A stretch of 64,000 nucleotides of DNA from positions 3,906,001 to 3,970,000 of the forward strand of contig CP021237.1 of NCBI GenBank assembly GCA_002151545.1, given 5' to 3'. Positions 36,228-45,951 of the stretch are shown here, piece after piece (within the stretch, counting starts at the first letter, position 1; each line of letters opens with the position of its first letter). The translations under genes were made by a program, and so were the position numbers. Source of the stretch: Sphingobacteriaceae bacterium GW460-11-11-14-LB5. GTDB taxonomy: Bacteria; Bacteroidota; Bacteroidia; Sphingobacteriales; Sphingobacteriaceae. The notes beneath the pieces were generated by a model. The model worked only from the letters and a program-made list of their open reading frames with translations. It did no database searches and was not told where the DNA came from.

Positions 36228-36261
36228 AAATTAACTAAACCATGATGCTGGTTTGTTATTT
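36228..36261. promoter_or_regulatory. Possible operator upstream of the ROK gene
   Basis: AAATTAACTAAACCA (36228-36242) and TGGTTTGTTATTT (36249-36261) are near-complementary arms around a 6-base centre. The word TTGGTTTAG recurs between the ROK gene and susC (about 34870-34885). Binding by the ROK protein is inference. Confidence 0.3.
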
Positions 36262-36320
36262 AAATGCAGGAAGACTTAGCGTATCAGATAATTTTAACTT
36301 TTCTGAAAAGCTGAGGTTAA

Positions 36321-37649
36321 TTATGGTTCACTAACAGACAAGTGTTCATCATCATCTTTATATGGCAAATACAGGATGATCAAAGTCATCATTTCATCAA
36401 TACTTTTCATTTCTCCTCCACCATAAATATTTCTGGGCGGGTTAAATAAATTTTTTGGATTATTTTTCGAATTGTCATATGTCCCTTCAATAACCAAATA
36501 CGAATCTTTAGGTATGATTACGGGTTTCTGATATTTATAAAGTTCCTGCCAGTTAAAATCCCATTTTTGAATAGATATGAGTTTTATAGTATCTTTTTGC
36601 GGGCTTATTGCATAAGCTTTAAAATCTTTACCAAGCAAATGCATATGAGGCCAAACACCCAAAATCGATTGTTTTTCCGGATTGGTGATTTTTAACCTGA
36701 AAGAACGAATGCTATCTGCGGGAATCATAAAGTATGGGGTTATTTCCTCTTCTGCTATCCCACCAGAACCCAAGTTCACTACATCAATAACTCTTTCAAC
36801 AGGTTGTTTTGTAAAAAAGAAGTTAATAGAAGAAAAATCTACTTCATCTTTACCTGTAGGTGCGTAATGCATCGTTAAAAGAATTACACCTCTTTTAGGC
36901 ATTAACCAGCCAATATTCTTCGGATAAGATTCGTACTTTGTTCCCGGAATCCATCCGCCATAATAAATCATGTTACTTTTATAGACATTGTAGGCTGAAA
37001 AGCTATCTTCATTAGTTTCACCAACTGTTGTGTTGATAAACTCAGGAGATTTATCTAAGGGAATATTATCCGGCACATCATAAATAGCAAAATTAGCATG
37101 GTGAATTACTTTTCTGTTTTTAGAAACAAATTCGATGGCTTCAACATTTTGTGTCCTGGCAAATTGAAAAGGGATTTTAAAAACAATAAACCTTTCCTTA
37201 TTATCTCCTTTAATAGCAAAAGGCTTGGTCATATTTAAAACGGCATCAGGCTTACGATGGTAGCTAGTACCTGAATGGTATTTTGTTAGAATAGCAGTTG
37301 CCAATTTATTAGGTGTACCAGCAGGCATTTTATCATCAATCCAATCAATGATGATTTTTTTCTCAGCATCTGTTAGTTTTCTATTTCCCTGGAAAGGGAT
37401 TTCAGCATAATGATCATCTGCTTTCCATGGCGGCATATAGCCCGATTTTATGACTTTCTTAATAAACGATGCTCTCTTGGAAACATCTTCATAAGAAATC
37501 AAAGGAAATGGCCCTGCTTCTCCAGCCCGATGGCAGGAGGTACATTTATTATAGATAATTGGCGCTACATCTTCATAGAAAGTTTTTTTTTGAGCATAAA
37601 CAAAATTTAAGTTTATCAAAAACAAGATTGGTAAAATTATTTTCCTCAT
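36321..37649 (-). CDS. Cytochrome c fused to PHM-type copper monooxygenase
   Basis: 442 residues with signal peptide 1-20. Residues ~25-115 are a class I cytochrome c domain with heme motif C36-T-S-C-H40 and likely distal M72 in GYMPPWKAD. Residues ~150-432 match the copper type II, ascorbate-dependent monooxygenase fold (PHM/DBM). All six expected copper ligands can be placed: H183, H184 (VIHHANF) and H261 (LTMHYAP) for CuH; H335, H337 (PHMHLLG) and M420 (IDEMMTL) for CuM. Known relatives hydroxylate C-H bonds; here the heme may supply electrons. It starts 4 bases after a redoxin gene in a SusCD operon. The substrate is unknown. Confidence 0.85.
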   Translation of the reverse strand: MRKIILPILFLINLNFVYAQKKTFYEDVAPIIYNKCTSCHRAGEAGPFPLISYEDVSKRASFIKKVIKSGYMPPWKADDHYAEIPFQGNRKLTDAEKKIIIDWIDDKMPAGTPNKLATAILTKYHSGTSYHRKPDAVLNMTKPFAIKGDNKERFIVFKIPFQFARTQNVEAIEFVSKNRKVIHHANFAIYDVPDNIPLDKSPEFINTTVGETNEDSFSAYNVYKSNMIYYGGWIPGTKYESYPKNIGWLMPKRGVILLTMHYAPTGKDEVDFSSINFFFTKQPVERVIDVVNLGSGGIAEEEITPYFMIPADSIRSFRLKITNPEKQSILGVWPHMHLLGKDFKAYAISPQKDTIKLISIQKWDFNWQELYKYQKPVIIPKDSYLVIEGTYDNSKNNPKNLFNPPRNIYGGGEMKSIDEMMTLIILYLPYKDDDEHLSVSEP

Positions 37650-37653
37650 TTAT

Positions 37654-38247
37654 CTAAAGATCATTAATATAACAGCCAATTGGCTTTGTGGCACTAATTG
37701 TAATTTTTTTATTCATCTCAAGCTCTTCTATTGCATCAGCAAGGAAATGTTTTGATACCATTTGCCTTTGTTGACCCAATTCAATTATTTTATCATCCAC
37801 CAGTCCGGAATAAGCGATATTCCCCTTGGCGCTTAACAAAACAACCTGGGGAGTTACCGTGCCATTCAATAACTGAGTTAAGTGTTTCTTGTCATCCAGA
37901 ATAGTTGTAAATAACACTTTATAATCTTTAATAAAAGCTTTAATATCTTTTAGTGTATAAGATTTCCCTGGAAATACGCCTATAAACTCACAATTTTTAT
38001 AGGTATTTTTTAGTCGGTTCAGCTCAGGTATATAATTTCTACTTAAGGGACACTCTGGTGAAAGAAAGATGAATACTGTATTTTTATAATTTTTTATCGC
38101 TTGTTTTGTGCTTACAGAAGTCGGGTTAATAATCTTCACCTGCGGCCATAATCCTGTTTCCTGAACATGAAAGCGCTGAGCCGACACTTCATTCAAAAAG
38201 ATTATATAAAATAGAATTGATATGATAAATACAATGCGATTTCTCAT
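37654..38247 (-). CDS. Exported redoxin-domain protein
   Basis: 197 residues with signal peptide 1-23 (ending VSAQ). The thioredoxin/AhpC-like fold has the active-site motif C66-P-L-S in FLSPECPLSRNYIPEL, the CPxS form rather than CxxC, plus C86 and a C-terminal C192 in TKPIGCYIND. From memory of the family, such redoxins occur as N-terminal domains of cytochrome c-copper monooxygenase fusions in other phyla; here the same parts are split into two adjacent genes. It may keep the copper enzyme or its substrate reduced. It sits between susD and the monooxygenase gene. Confidence 0.8.
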   Translation of the reverse strand: MRNRIVFIISILFYIIFLNEVSAQRFHVQETGLWPQVKIINPTSVSTKQAIKNYKNTVFIFLSPECPLSRNYIPELNRLKNTYKNCEFIGVFPGKSYTLKDIKAFIKDYKVLFTTILDDKKHLTQLLNGTVTPQVVLLSAKGNIAYSGLVDDKIIELGQQRQMVSKHFLADAIEELEMNKKITISATKPIGCYINDL

Positions 38248-38261
38248 TTTTAAAGCTAATT

Positions 38262-38288
38262 AAAATGGCCGGATATACCGGCCATTTT
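38262..38288 (-). terminator. Hairpin between susD and the redoxin gene
   Basis: AAAATGGCCGG and CCGGCCATTTT form an 11-base stem with a short loop. It lies 24 bases after susD, at the same relative place as the hairpin at 29673-29695, and probably limits transcription into the downstream enzymes. Confidence 0.55.
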
Positions 38289-38311
38289 CACTTAATAAAG
38301 ATAATAATAAC

Positions 38312-39994
38312 TTATGGCATATCCCACCAAACTCGTCCTTTAACATCAGTTGGTTGTCCAAAATAAGACTCTTTAGCCATTTCTGCGATTGCACTTTGCT
38401 TATTTGCAAAATTAGCATCACCGGCCAAAGGGAAGTTGATTACAAACCTTCTAGGTATTGGTTGCACCTGACCTGAGAATGTAAAATCTTCTACCACTAA
38501 AGCCGTTTGCGCATTAGGCATGCCCGTTCTTTTAAGCAGTGCCCAACATTCGTTATAGTTTTTATAGAAGTTAAGGTACTGCTGAATTAAAATTTGTTCT
38601 AATCCTTTTGCCGGATTATAAACGATTTCTGGTTTAGCTTTGTAGGCTGTAGCCGCATTAGGATCCAGAGCAGCATAATCGGCTAAAGCTGCCGCTTTAG
38701 CTATTCTATCATAAGTGGTGATAGATGCATCAATTCCTTTATAATACCATTCAGAAGCGCTCTCGCTTGTTATATTTCTTGCGGCTAATTCAGCACGTAG
38801 AAAACAGATATCAGCATAGGTTAGTATTAAAAATGTTGCCGACCCTGTACCTGAGCTGAGTGCTGGCGTGAACATACGATATTGAATTGCAGATATCGTA
38901 TCTAAATTACCGCTCTTGATTACAACAGGGCTAAAGAATTTTTGCTTAGCTGGGATTGTATTTGCATCCGGGCTTGTAAACTGACCATAATAGCGTCTTG
39001 AATCGAAAACCGAGTTTGCCGGTATTTTCCCTTCAGTTTTAGCTGCATCAAAGTTTTCTTGTGTCCATGAATTTTTTTGGTAAAACAATGGTAATCTTGG
39101 ATCGTTGTTTCTCCACATAAAATCCACTGTTCCATTTGCTCCATAAGCACCCGAGGCACTAACATCCCAGTTACCTGCACCAATAAAATTACTTCCAGCT
39201 TTTAATGACCAATCGTCATCTGGTGAAGCCATTAAATCAGCTGCGCTGTTTGTTAATATATCAGTTGCTATTGCTTTAAGTTTTGCCGGATCTTTTTTAG
39301 ATAAACGCATGGCAATTAATAAACGTAAGCTAGTTGCTGCCTTAATCCATTTAGGTATCGAACCTTGATAGTACAAATCATTATTACCCAAGCTAACCTG
39401 AGGTACCGCAGGCTGAGCTTTCAAAACTGCTACTGCATCTTTCAGCGTCTTTTCAAAATTATTGTACAGATTCTGTTGGGTATCGTAAACGGGTGTAAAA
39501 GTGCCATTATATCTGGCCTGAAAAGCTTCAGTATATGGGATACTTCCGTTGCCATCAGTTACAAACCAAGCCTCGTAAACCTTTAGTATTTCTGCAATGG
39601 TTTTCATTTGCACATACCTTGGTTTTTGATCATCAGCAAGCTTATCAATAGTTTTTTGAACATCAACCAGCAGGTTTCCAGAACTGTTGTAAAACCTTCC
39701 ATACCGTTGGTTTATATTCCCTATTCCATCTGTAATTGTACTTGTATTACCTGTTAAGCCAACCATTTGTCTTGTCCACCTTGATACACCTCTATAGTTT
39801 TCATAGAAAGCTTCAAAGCTATCATCGTGCCAATTGGTTACCGCTTTGGTAAAAAGTGGTTCTGGTGCTATTGCAATAACCGCATCAGGATTAGTATTAT
39901 ATTCAGCAAATTTTTCTTTGCTGCAAGAATATATTAAAAGTGTTGAGCTTATAAACGCCGACACTATAACAACATTATATTTTGAATATTTCAT
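38312..39994 (-). CDS. susD: SusD/RagB-family outer-membrane lipoprotein (second locus)
   Basis: 560 residues with a lipoprotein signal peptide (lipobox IYSC, then SKEKFAEYNTNPDA). SusD-like_2 branch, with TPR-like helices and the C-terminal PRRFVINFPLAGDANFANK region. It lies 26 bases after its susC. Unlike the first locus, the genes downstream encode redox proteins instead of glycosidases, so the ligand may not be a polysaccharide; peptides, aromatic glycosides or a metal-binding compound are possibilities. Confidence 0.92.
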   Translation of the reverse strand: MKYSKYNVVIVSAFISSTLLIYSCSKEKFAEYNTNPDAVIAIAPEPLFTKAVTNWHDDSFEAFYENYRGVSRWTRQMVGLTGNTSTITDGIGNINQRYGRFYNSSGNLLVDVQKTIDKLADDQKPRYVQMKTIAEILKVYEAWFVTDGNGSIPYTEAFQARYNGTFTPVYDTQQNLYNNFEKTLKDAVAVLKAQPAVPQVSLGNNDLYYQGSIPKWIKAATSLRLLIAMRLSKKDPAKLKAIATDILTNSAADLMASPDDDWSLKAGSNFIGAGNWDVSASGAYGANGTVDFMWRNNDPRLPLFYQKNSWTQENFDAAKTEGKIPANSVFDSRRYYGQFTSPDANTIPAKQKFFSPVVIKSGNLDTISAIQYRMFTPALSSGTGSATFLILTYADICFLRAELAARNITSESASEWYYKGIDASITTYDRIAKAAALADYAALDPNAATAYKAKPEIVYNPAKGLEQILIQQYLNFYKNYNECWALLKRTGMPNAQTALVVEDFTFSGQVQPIPRRFVINFPLAGDANFANKQSAIAEMAKESYFGQPTDVKGRVWWDMP

Positions 39995-40020
39995 AATATC
40001 AATTTTATAAAAAACAGTGA

Positions 40021-43000
40021 TTAAAAACTACCATTAATACCTAAACCAAATGTTCTAACATAAGGGGTACCGCCACCTAAAAATGCTCCACCAGCTCCAG
40101 TACTTGTAAAGTCATTAACATTTAGGTTATCTGGTGCATTGTTGTATAGAAAACCAATATTTCTGGCACTAGCATAAACCTTAACCCCATTCATTTTTAT
40201 TTTAGATACAAACGCTTTTGGCAGATCGTATGATAAAGTGATATCTCTTACGGCAACCCATGATGATTTGAAAGCACCACGTTCTCTGATACCATTACCC
40301 CATCCATTTGAGTTATTATAGTATCTCCAGGTTATGGTCGGAATTCTTAATCCCTTATCAATGGCTTGCTGATGACTCATGCCACCTACATTAACACCGT
40401 TTATTATTGTTCCATCGGCAAATACACCATCTAAAACTACGCCAATTTCCTGGTTTCCGGCCTCAGTATAAGCTGTACCGCCATTTTCAACAGTACGGCC
40501 AAACAATGTGTTTTTTAGATTACCAGTTTGACTACCGTAAAAATAAGTATCAGAAAATACATAACCACCAAATTTAGCATCAATCAATGCACTCAACGAC
40601 AATGATTTGTAAGTAAATACATTTCTAATACTACCATAAAATTTAGGAAGGGTAGAACCAATAGTACTTTCAGATTCTAAGCCATTTGCATAGTTAGATG
40701 CTCTGGTATAAAAAGCACCTCCTGTACCTGCCGGAGAAATTACGCGTTTACCATTATTTGGATTGTCAATTGGATTTCCATTCGCATCTCTTGCCTGATA
40801 TTTTGCATAACCATAGGCTGCTACCAATGTAGAATACTCTCCTCCTACTTTTGCTATGGTTCTAATACCATCACCACCTTCCAATTGTACTGTTGTTACA
40901 CCTGGAGCCAATGATATTATTTTATTCCTATTTCTGGTGTAATTAAAGAATGCATCCCAAGAAAATGATTGTGTCTTAATAGGTGTCCCTGACAAAATAA
41001 ATTCGATACCTTGATCCTGTACATCCCCACTATTAATCAATCTATTTTGCACACCTGATTCGGATGGAACCGAAAGATTAATAATTTGATTTTTAGTATT
41101 TTTTCTATAGGCTGTAAAATCTAAACCTAACCTATTTTTAAACATCTTAAGCTCTATACCTATTTCTTTACTAAAGGCTCTTAAAGGTTTAAGATCTGGA
41201 TTGCCTAATGTCTGGCTATCGAAACCATACTGCTCGATATTTGCTGTATTACTATTCACCGCTTGATAGTTGCTACCTTTTAAGTAATAACCTGTATTTG
41301 ACCGGTAAACAACAGTACCTCCACCGGTTACAACGTAAGAAGCACGTAATTTTCCATACGAGAAAACACTCGGCATTTTTAAAGCATCAGTAAAAATCCA
41401 GGCTAAATCGGCACCCGGATAAAAATAATTATAGTTACCGGTTCCATTTGAATATACCAATGTAGAGTTCCATTCTTTACGCGCGTATAAATTTAGTGTT
41501 AACCAATTTTTATACCCTATACTACCTTGTGCATATGATGCAAACACCTGACTGATATTCGGTGTTCCTTCACCCACAGTTGGCGTATTTATTGAATTTG
41601 AAAGTCTATATTGAGCAGGAACTTTTAAACCTCCGGATGTACCATAATTTGCACCTTTACTCTGGGAACGTACTACTTCAGAGCCTAATTGCAAAAACAA
41701 ATCGAAATCGTTTACTTTATGATTTAAATTTAAACCTGCTCTATATCTACTATCAATAACATTCCGGATTCCAGAACCGTAGTACCCACCTTTAAAACCT
41801 GGGTCTTGTCCAAGTTCTCTATCTTCTTTGTTTGTATTGTACCAGTTTAGTGATGCACTAGTTTCAAGCTGTAACCATTTGGTAAAATTAGTTTTTGCAT
41901 TTATGGTTCCCCTAAAGTTATTTTCATTCTGAATTTGACTAAATTTATTTAAACGGAAAAACAATTGATTCGTAGTAAAAGGATCTACAGTACTTCTTCC
42001 TCCATTAACAGGATCAATATAATTATCTTTCCAATAATCTAAATCAAAATTGGTAGGATAACCCCATGTTAATCCATAAATAAGACTATTATCTCCAGAA
42101 ATTCTTTGTGGATTAAATCCTCTAACATTAGAATATGATGCAGTTGCATCAATCACTACTGCATCGCCTAAGCGTTGCGTACCTCTAAAATTAAAAGTAT
42201 GACGATTTAATTTATTATACGGGCTTATTCCTTTTGTAAAATTATTTGCATAAGAAAAACGAAAAGTAGTTTTTTCATTTCCTCCCTGCATGGAAATATT
42301 ACTATTCACATAACGTCCTGTTTCGTACAAACTTAACGGGTTGTTTAAAATGCTATTGCTAATTTGTCTTCCATCAATGTCTAAAATCGTCGATCCATCT
42401 AATTTAGGGCCAAAACTAAAACCATAAGAAGCTGAATTTATCTGGTTCATCCCATTCGCCCCTTTAATAAAATCTCTTGGAGTAAATCCTGATCCATATT
42501 CCTGCTGCATATCAGGTAGTGCATATGCATTATCGAATGTTTCATCATGGCTAAATGAAATACCCAATCCCTTTTGAGCAAAACCCTTTTTGGTTGTGAT
42601 CAAAAGCACACCATTTATTGCTCTACTTCCATATAATGCAGTTACTGATCCGCCTTTTAAAACCGAAATACTTTCAATATCATCAGAATTAATACTCTTT
42701 AACACATTTCCAAAATCCTGATCACCTGCTCTAGCTGGACTCATTGCATCATCTGATAATATAACACCATCAACAACTATTAAAGGTGTATTTTCTGAGC
42801 CATATAAACTCGATGCCCCCCTTATTTGAAATTTTGGACTTGATTGTGGTCCCCCAGTACCTGGCTGCACCATCATCCCTGGTACCAATCCTTGTAACGC
42901 GGCGATGGGATTTATTGTATTGGCAGCACGTATCTGGTCTCCTTTGATATTATTCATGGCATACCCCAAATTTCTTGTATTCCTTTCTTCACCTAAACCA

Positions 43001-43323
43001 GTTACAACTACTTCACCCAATGCTTTCGCATCATCCAATAATGTAACATTGATTGTATTGTTATCTCCTACCGATACTTCCTTATTCAGGTAGCCTAAAT
43101 ATTTAAAAACAATGGTTGAATTTGATGGTACTGACAGTGTGTACTTTCCTTCTGTTGAGGTAGAAGTTCCTTTGGTCGTTCCCTTTAGGAAAACACTTAC
43201 GCCCGCTAATGGCAGACCCTGGTTGTCCGTTACAGTACCAGAAACGGTTTTTTGCGCAAAAGCAGAAATTGTTGCCATACATAACAACAAAATACTTAAG
43301 CTAGTTAAGTAAATTTTTTTCAT
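40021..43323 (-). CDS. susC: SusC/RagA-family TonB-dependent transporter (second locus)
   Basis: 1100 residues. Signal peptide (ending AFAQ), carboxypeptidase-regulatory-like domain (KTVSGTVTDNQGLPLAGVS), plug (LQGLVPGMMVQPGTGG, FQIRGASSLYG, LIVVDGVILSDD) and beta-barrel ending in LGINGSF. It shares layout and signal-peptide style with the first SusC but is clearly a different paralogue in the barrel. No sensor or sigma factor lies next to it, and there is no long N-terminal signalling domain. It heads the operon with susD, the redoxin and the copper monooxygenase. Confidence 0.94.
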   Translation of the reverse strand: MKKIYLTSLSILLLCMATISAFAQKTVSGTVTDNQGLPLAGVSVFLKGTTKGTSTSTEGKYTLSVPSNSTIVFKYLGYLNKEVSVGDNNTINVTLLDDAKALGEVVVTGLGEERNTRNLGYAMNNIKGDQIRAANTINPIAALQGLVPGMMVQPGTGGPQSSPKFQIRGASSLYGSENTPLIVVDGVILSDDAMSPARAGDQDFGNVLKSINSDDIESISVLKGGSVTALYGSRAINGVLLITTKKGFAQKGLGISFSHDETFDNAYALPDMQQEYGSGFTPRDFIKGANGMNQINSASYGFSFGPKLDGSTILDIDGRQISNSILNNPLSLYETGRYVNSNISMQGGNEKTTFRFSYANNFTKGISPYNKLNRHTFNFRGTQRLGDAVVIDATASYSNVRGFNPQRISGDNSLIYGLTWGYPTNFDLDYWKDNYIDPVNGGRSTVDPFTTNQLFFRLNKFSQIQNENNFRGTINAKTNFTKWLQLETSASLNWYNTNKEDRELGQDPGFKGGYYGSGIRNVIDSRYRAGLNLNHKVNDFDLFLQLGSEVVRSQSKGANYGTSGGLKVPAQYRLSNSINTPTVGEGTPNISQVFASYAQGSIGYKNWLTLNLYARKEWNSTLVYSNGTGNYNYFYPGADLAWIFTDALKMPSVFSYGKLRASYVVTGGGTVVYRSNTGYYLKGSNYQAVNSNTANIEQYGFDSQTLGNPDLKPLRAFSKEIGIELKMFKNRLGLDFTAYRKNTKNQIINLSVPSESGVQNRLINSGDVQDQGIEFILSGTPIKTQSFSWDAFFNYTRNRNKIISLAPGVTTVQLEGGDGIRTIAKVGGEYSTLVAAYGYAKYQARDANGNPIDNPNNGKRVISPAGTGGAFYTRASNYANGLESESTIGSTLPKFYGSIRNVFTYKSLSLSALIDAKFGGYVFSDTYFYGSQTGNLKNTLFGRTVENGGTAYTEAGNQEIGVVLDGVFADGTIINGVNVGGMSHQQAIDKGLRIPTITWRYYNNSNGWGNGIRERGAFKSSWVAVRDITLSYDLPKAFVSKIKMNGVKVYASARNIGFLYNNAPDNLNVNDFTSTGAGGAFLGGGTPYVRTFGLGINGSF

Positions 43324-43583
43324 AATCTGTTTGGTAATGGTTAGTTAAATTGATTAGTTACTTTACTCAGTATTACTTCATTAATCTATGCTGCTACGCT
43401 CTAAATAGCAAAAAAATTAACTATAGGGCTACTGAAAACCCTGGTTTTTGTCAGAAGAAGTGAATATGAATATACGGTTAGATTTTTACATGTTTTTTAC
43501 TAACTGCTGACATAACAAACTTATGAAAAAAAAACATAAACAATGAAAACTTTTTAATTTTTTTAAAAAGGTGATTTTGACAC
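43324..43583. other. Upstream region of the second SusCD operon
   Basis: AT-rich and without a gene. I see no full -33/-7 pair on the minus strand; T-rich text around 43415-43430 is the closest to a -7. A small AT-rich inverted repeat (ctttttaa...ttaaaaag) lies near 43549-43569. Confidence 0.3.
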
Positions 43584-43613
43584 AAAAAAAGCCTGCATCA
43601 TGCAAGCTTTTTT
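43584..43613 (-). terminator. Terminator downstream of lepB
   Basis: AAAAAAGCCTGCA pairs with TGCAAGCTTTTTT with one mismatch; on the minus strand it ends in T residues, 21 bases past the lepB stop codon. Confidence 0.7.
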
Positions 43614-43633
43614 CTAAAAAATTATCGTATAAA

Positions 43634-44827
43634 TTAGTGGATCCCCATAAACAACCTGCTCCACCTTATTTTATGTAGGAAGGATGCCGTACTATCCCAG
43701 CTCATCCAAACAAATAAAGCTTTACCTACGATATGGTCTTCAGGCACAAAACCCCAATAGCGCGAATCGGCCGAATTGTGGCGGTTATCACCCATCATCC
43801 AGTAATAGTCCATTTTAAAAGTATAAGTGGTAGCTACCTTGTCATTAATATACCAAACACCGGCTTTTTGCTCTACTTTGTTTCCTTCGTAGGTTCTAAT
43901 GGCCCTGTAATACAGTGGCATGGTATTGCTATCGATTTTAACAGTCCATCCTTTTGAAGGGATTTTAATCGGTCCGAAGTTATCCCTGTTCCAAACCCTG
44001 TTTGGATCGTTAGGGAAAACACCACCTGGAACAGCTCCGGCAGGATCAGGACTTAAGGTTACTGATTTTACAAAATCGAAAGTTTTAAGTTTCTCTGCAA
44101 TTTCGGGTGAGGCATCTAAAATATAAGTATTGGCAGCCACCGCTGGCGCACCTCCTAAATTTAAATTAAACTCATCAAGCGCTGCGTAATTAAAGTCCAT
44201 GGTTTTAAACTCGATGCGGTATGGCATCATCCCGGTGTTTTTTAAAGGCTCATTTTTGCCATTTACATTGGCAATACCGTTGCTCATCGAAATGACATCG
44301 CCCGGAATACCAATACATCTTTTAATAAAGTTTTCACGTTTATCAACCGGACGGTCTATGATCGTAAATGTGCTTCTCACCTGCTGCCTGCCCATGCTCC
44401 GTTCTAAAGCATAGTAACTTTCTGCCTGGTTTTCTACAGCAACGGTATCGCCTTCGGGAAAGTTAAATACCACGACATCGTTTCTTTTAATTTTAGATAA
44501 ACCTGGTAAACGGTGATATTTCCATTGTACGCCATCCCAGTAAGCTTTGGTTGAAGTGGTTAGCGGCATGGTATGATGCGCAAAAGGAAAAGCTACAGGT
44601 GTCATCGGAATACGTGCACCATAATTAACCTTACTTACAAAAAGGAAATCGCCAATCAGCAAAGATCTTTCCATCGAACCAGATGGTATGGTGTAAGCCT
44701 CGATAAAAAATACGCGGATGATGGTTGCGGCTACTACTGCAAAAACAATTGCATCGACCCACTCGCGGGTTTTAGTTTTTTTCTTCTTTGGGGCATCTTT
44801 TTTTCGCTGCCAGAATTTATAATTCAT
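43634..44827 (-). CDS. lepB: Signal peptidase I
   Basis: 397 residues. One N-terminal membrane helix (about 24-43) is followed by the catalytic dyad: S51 in IPSGSMERS and K169 in NFIKRCIGIPGD. The terminal box is GDNRHNSADSRYWGFVPED. It removes signal peptides from exported proteins at the inner membrane. The protein is longer than E. coli LepB (324) because of inserts between the conserved boxes, as is usual in Bacteroidetes. It starts 145 bases after dapB and is probably expressed separately or as the second gene of dapB-lepB. Confidence 0.95.
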   Translation of the reverse strand: MNYKFWQRKKDAPKKKKTKTREWVDAIVFAVVAATIIRVFFIEAYTIPSGSMERSLLIGDFLFVSKVNYGARIPMTPVAFPFAHHTMPLTTSTKAYWDGVQWKYHRLPGLSKIKRNDVVVFNFPEGDTVAVENQAESYYALERSMGRQQVRSTFTIIDRPVDKRENFIKRCIGIPGDVISMSNGIANVNGKNEPLKNTGMMPYRIEFKTMDFNYAALDEFNLNLGGAPAVAANTYILDASPEIAEKLKTFDFVKSVTLSPDPAGAVPGGVFPNDPNRVWNRDNFGPIKIPSKGWTVKIDSNTMPLYYRAIRTYEGNKVEQKAGVWYINDKVATTYTFKMDYYWMMGDNRHNSADSRYWGFVPEDHIVGKALFVWMSWDSTASFLHKIRWSRLFMGIH

Positions 44828-44971
44828 ATATCTTATTTTTGGTTTGCGATTTATTAATCGGTTACCTGTTATCTTTCGTTGATTCCACAGATTTATTTTT
44901 GACTGGGTAAATCTGTTAACTGTTTAAATTGATTATCTAAAAATTGCCAATTGTTAACTGAAAACTATCTT

Positions 44972-45706
44972 CTATTCAAAAATATCAGTAATACTGAAAA
45001 ATCCCTTTTTATCTTTTAACCACTCTGCTGCTACTACAGCACCTAAAGCAAATCCCGCTCTGTTGTGGGCCGTATGTTTAATTTCTATTTCATCAACCTC
45101 GCTACTGTAAATTACAGTATGTGTGCCTGGAATATTTTCTATCCTATGCGATTCTATCAGCAATTGTTCTGCTTTCGGAAACAATTCAACATCAGTTCCT
45201 ACCACTTCATTTAACCACTCCTGTTTTCTGTCCAGGTTATCTACAATCCCTTCTGCAAGGGTAATGGCTGTACCGCTTGGTGCATCCAGTTTTTGTGTAT
45301 GGTGAATTTCCTCTACCTGAACCTCGTAGGCAGGATAGTTATTCATCAGCTTGGCCAGCGTTTGATTCAGCTTAAAGAATAAATTTACGCCAATACTAAA
45401 GTTAGACCCATAAAGTAAAGTATTGTTACTGTTGTTGCAATCGTCTTTTACTTCCTGAAGTTTGCCGTACCAACCAGTTGTACCCACTACTATCGGCACA
45501 TTGGCATCAAAACAGGCATCAATATTTTTTAAAACCGAATCAGGTGTACTAAAATCGATGGCTACATCAGCTGATTTTAAATTTTGTCTGGTTAAATCTT
45601 CCTGATTATCGATCGTTATTTTTAAAACAATTTCGTGGCCACGTTCTACAGCAAATTTTTCGATAATCTGCCCCATTTTACCGTATCCTAAAAGCGCAAG
45701 TTTCAT
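44972..45706 (-). CDS. dapB: 4-hydroxy-tetrahydrodipicolinate reductase
   Basis: 244 residues, the NAD(P)H-dependent step of lysine and diaminopimelate synthesis. The nucleotide-binding start is LLGYGKMG, and GTTGW is the second cofactor motif. The catalytic block EEIHHTQKLDAPSGTA gives H135/H136 and K139. A short nucleotide-binding domain makes it slightly smaller than the E. coli enzyme (273), as in other Bacteroidetes. No other dap genes are adjacent. Downstream lepB may be co-transcribed. Confidence 0.95.
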   Translation of the reverse strand: MKLALLGYGKMGQIIEKFAVERGHEIVLKITIDNQEDLTRQNLKSADVAIDFSTPDSVLKNIDACFDANVPIVVGTTGWYGKLQEVKDDCNNSNNTLLYGSNFSIGVNLFFKLNQTLAKLMNNYPAYEVQVEEIHHTQKLDAPSGTAITLAEGIVDNLDRKQEWLNEVVGTDVELFPKAEQLLIESHRIENIPGTHTVIYSSEVDEIEIKHTAHNRAGFALGAVVAAEWLKDKKGFFSITDIFE

Positions 45707-45951
45707 CTGTTTATAGTTTAGTTTTAATTGTGATGAAGCGATCAGATTTTTCGAATGCAGTTGTTTTAATGGTGTTCAAGCAGGCTTGAGCCATTTAATC
45801 ATCCCATTGTGGTTTGAAAAATCATGATGGTTTTATCTGTTTATATTTATTTCAGTTTTTATTCTTGTTTTTTTGTGCTTAACCTGAACTGGCAAAACCT
45901 CATAATTTCAAATATAGTATCCTATATGGCGTATCATGATGTTTTTGGTAA

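Noticed and set aside
36321..37649. Lytic polysaccharide monooxygenase
   Set aside because: No N-terminal histidine brace after the signal peptide; the copper ligands follow the PHM/DBM pattern instead.
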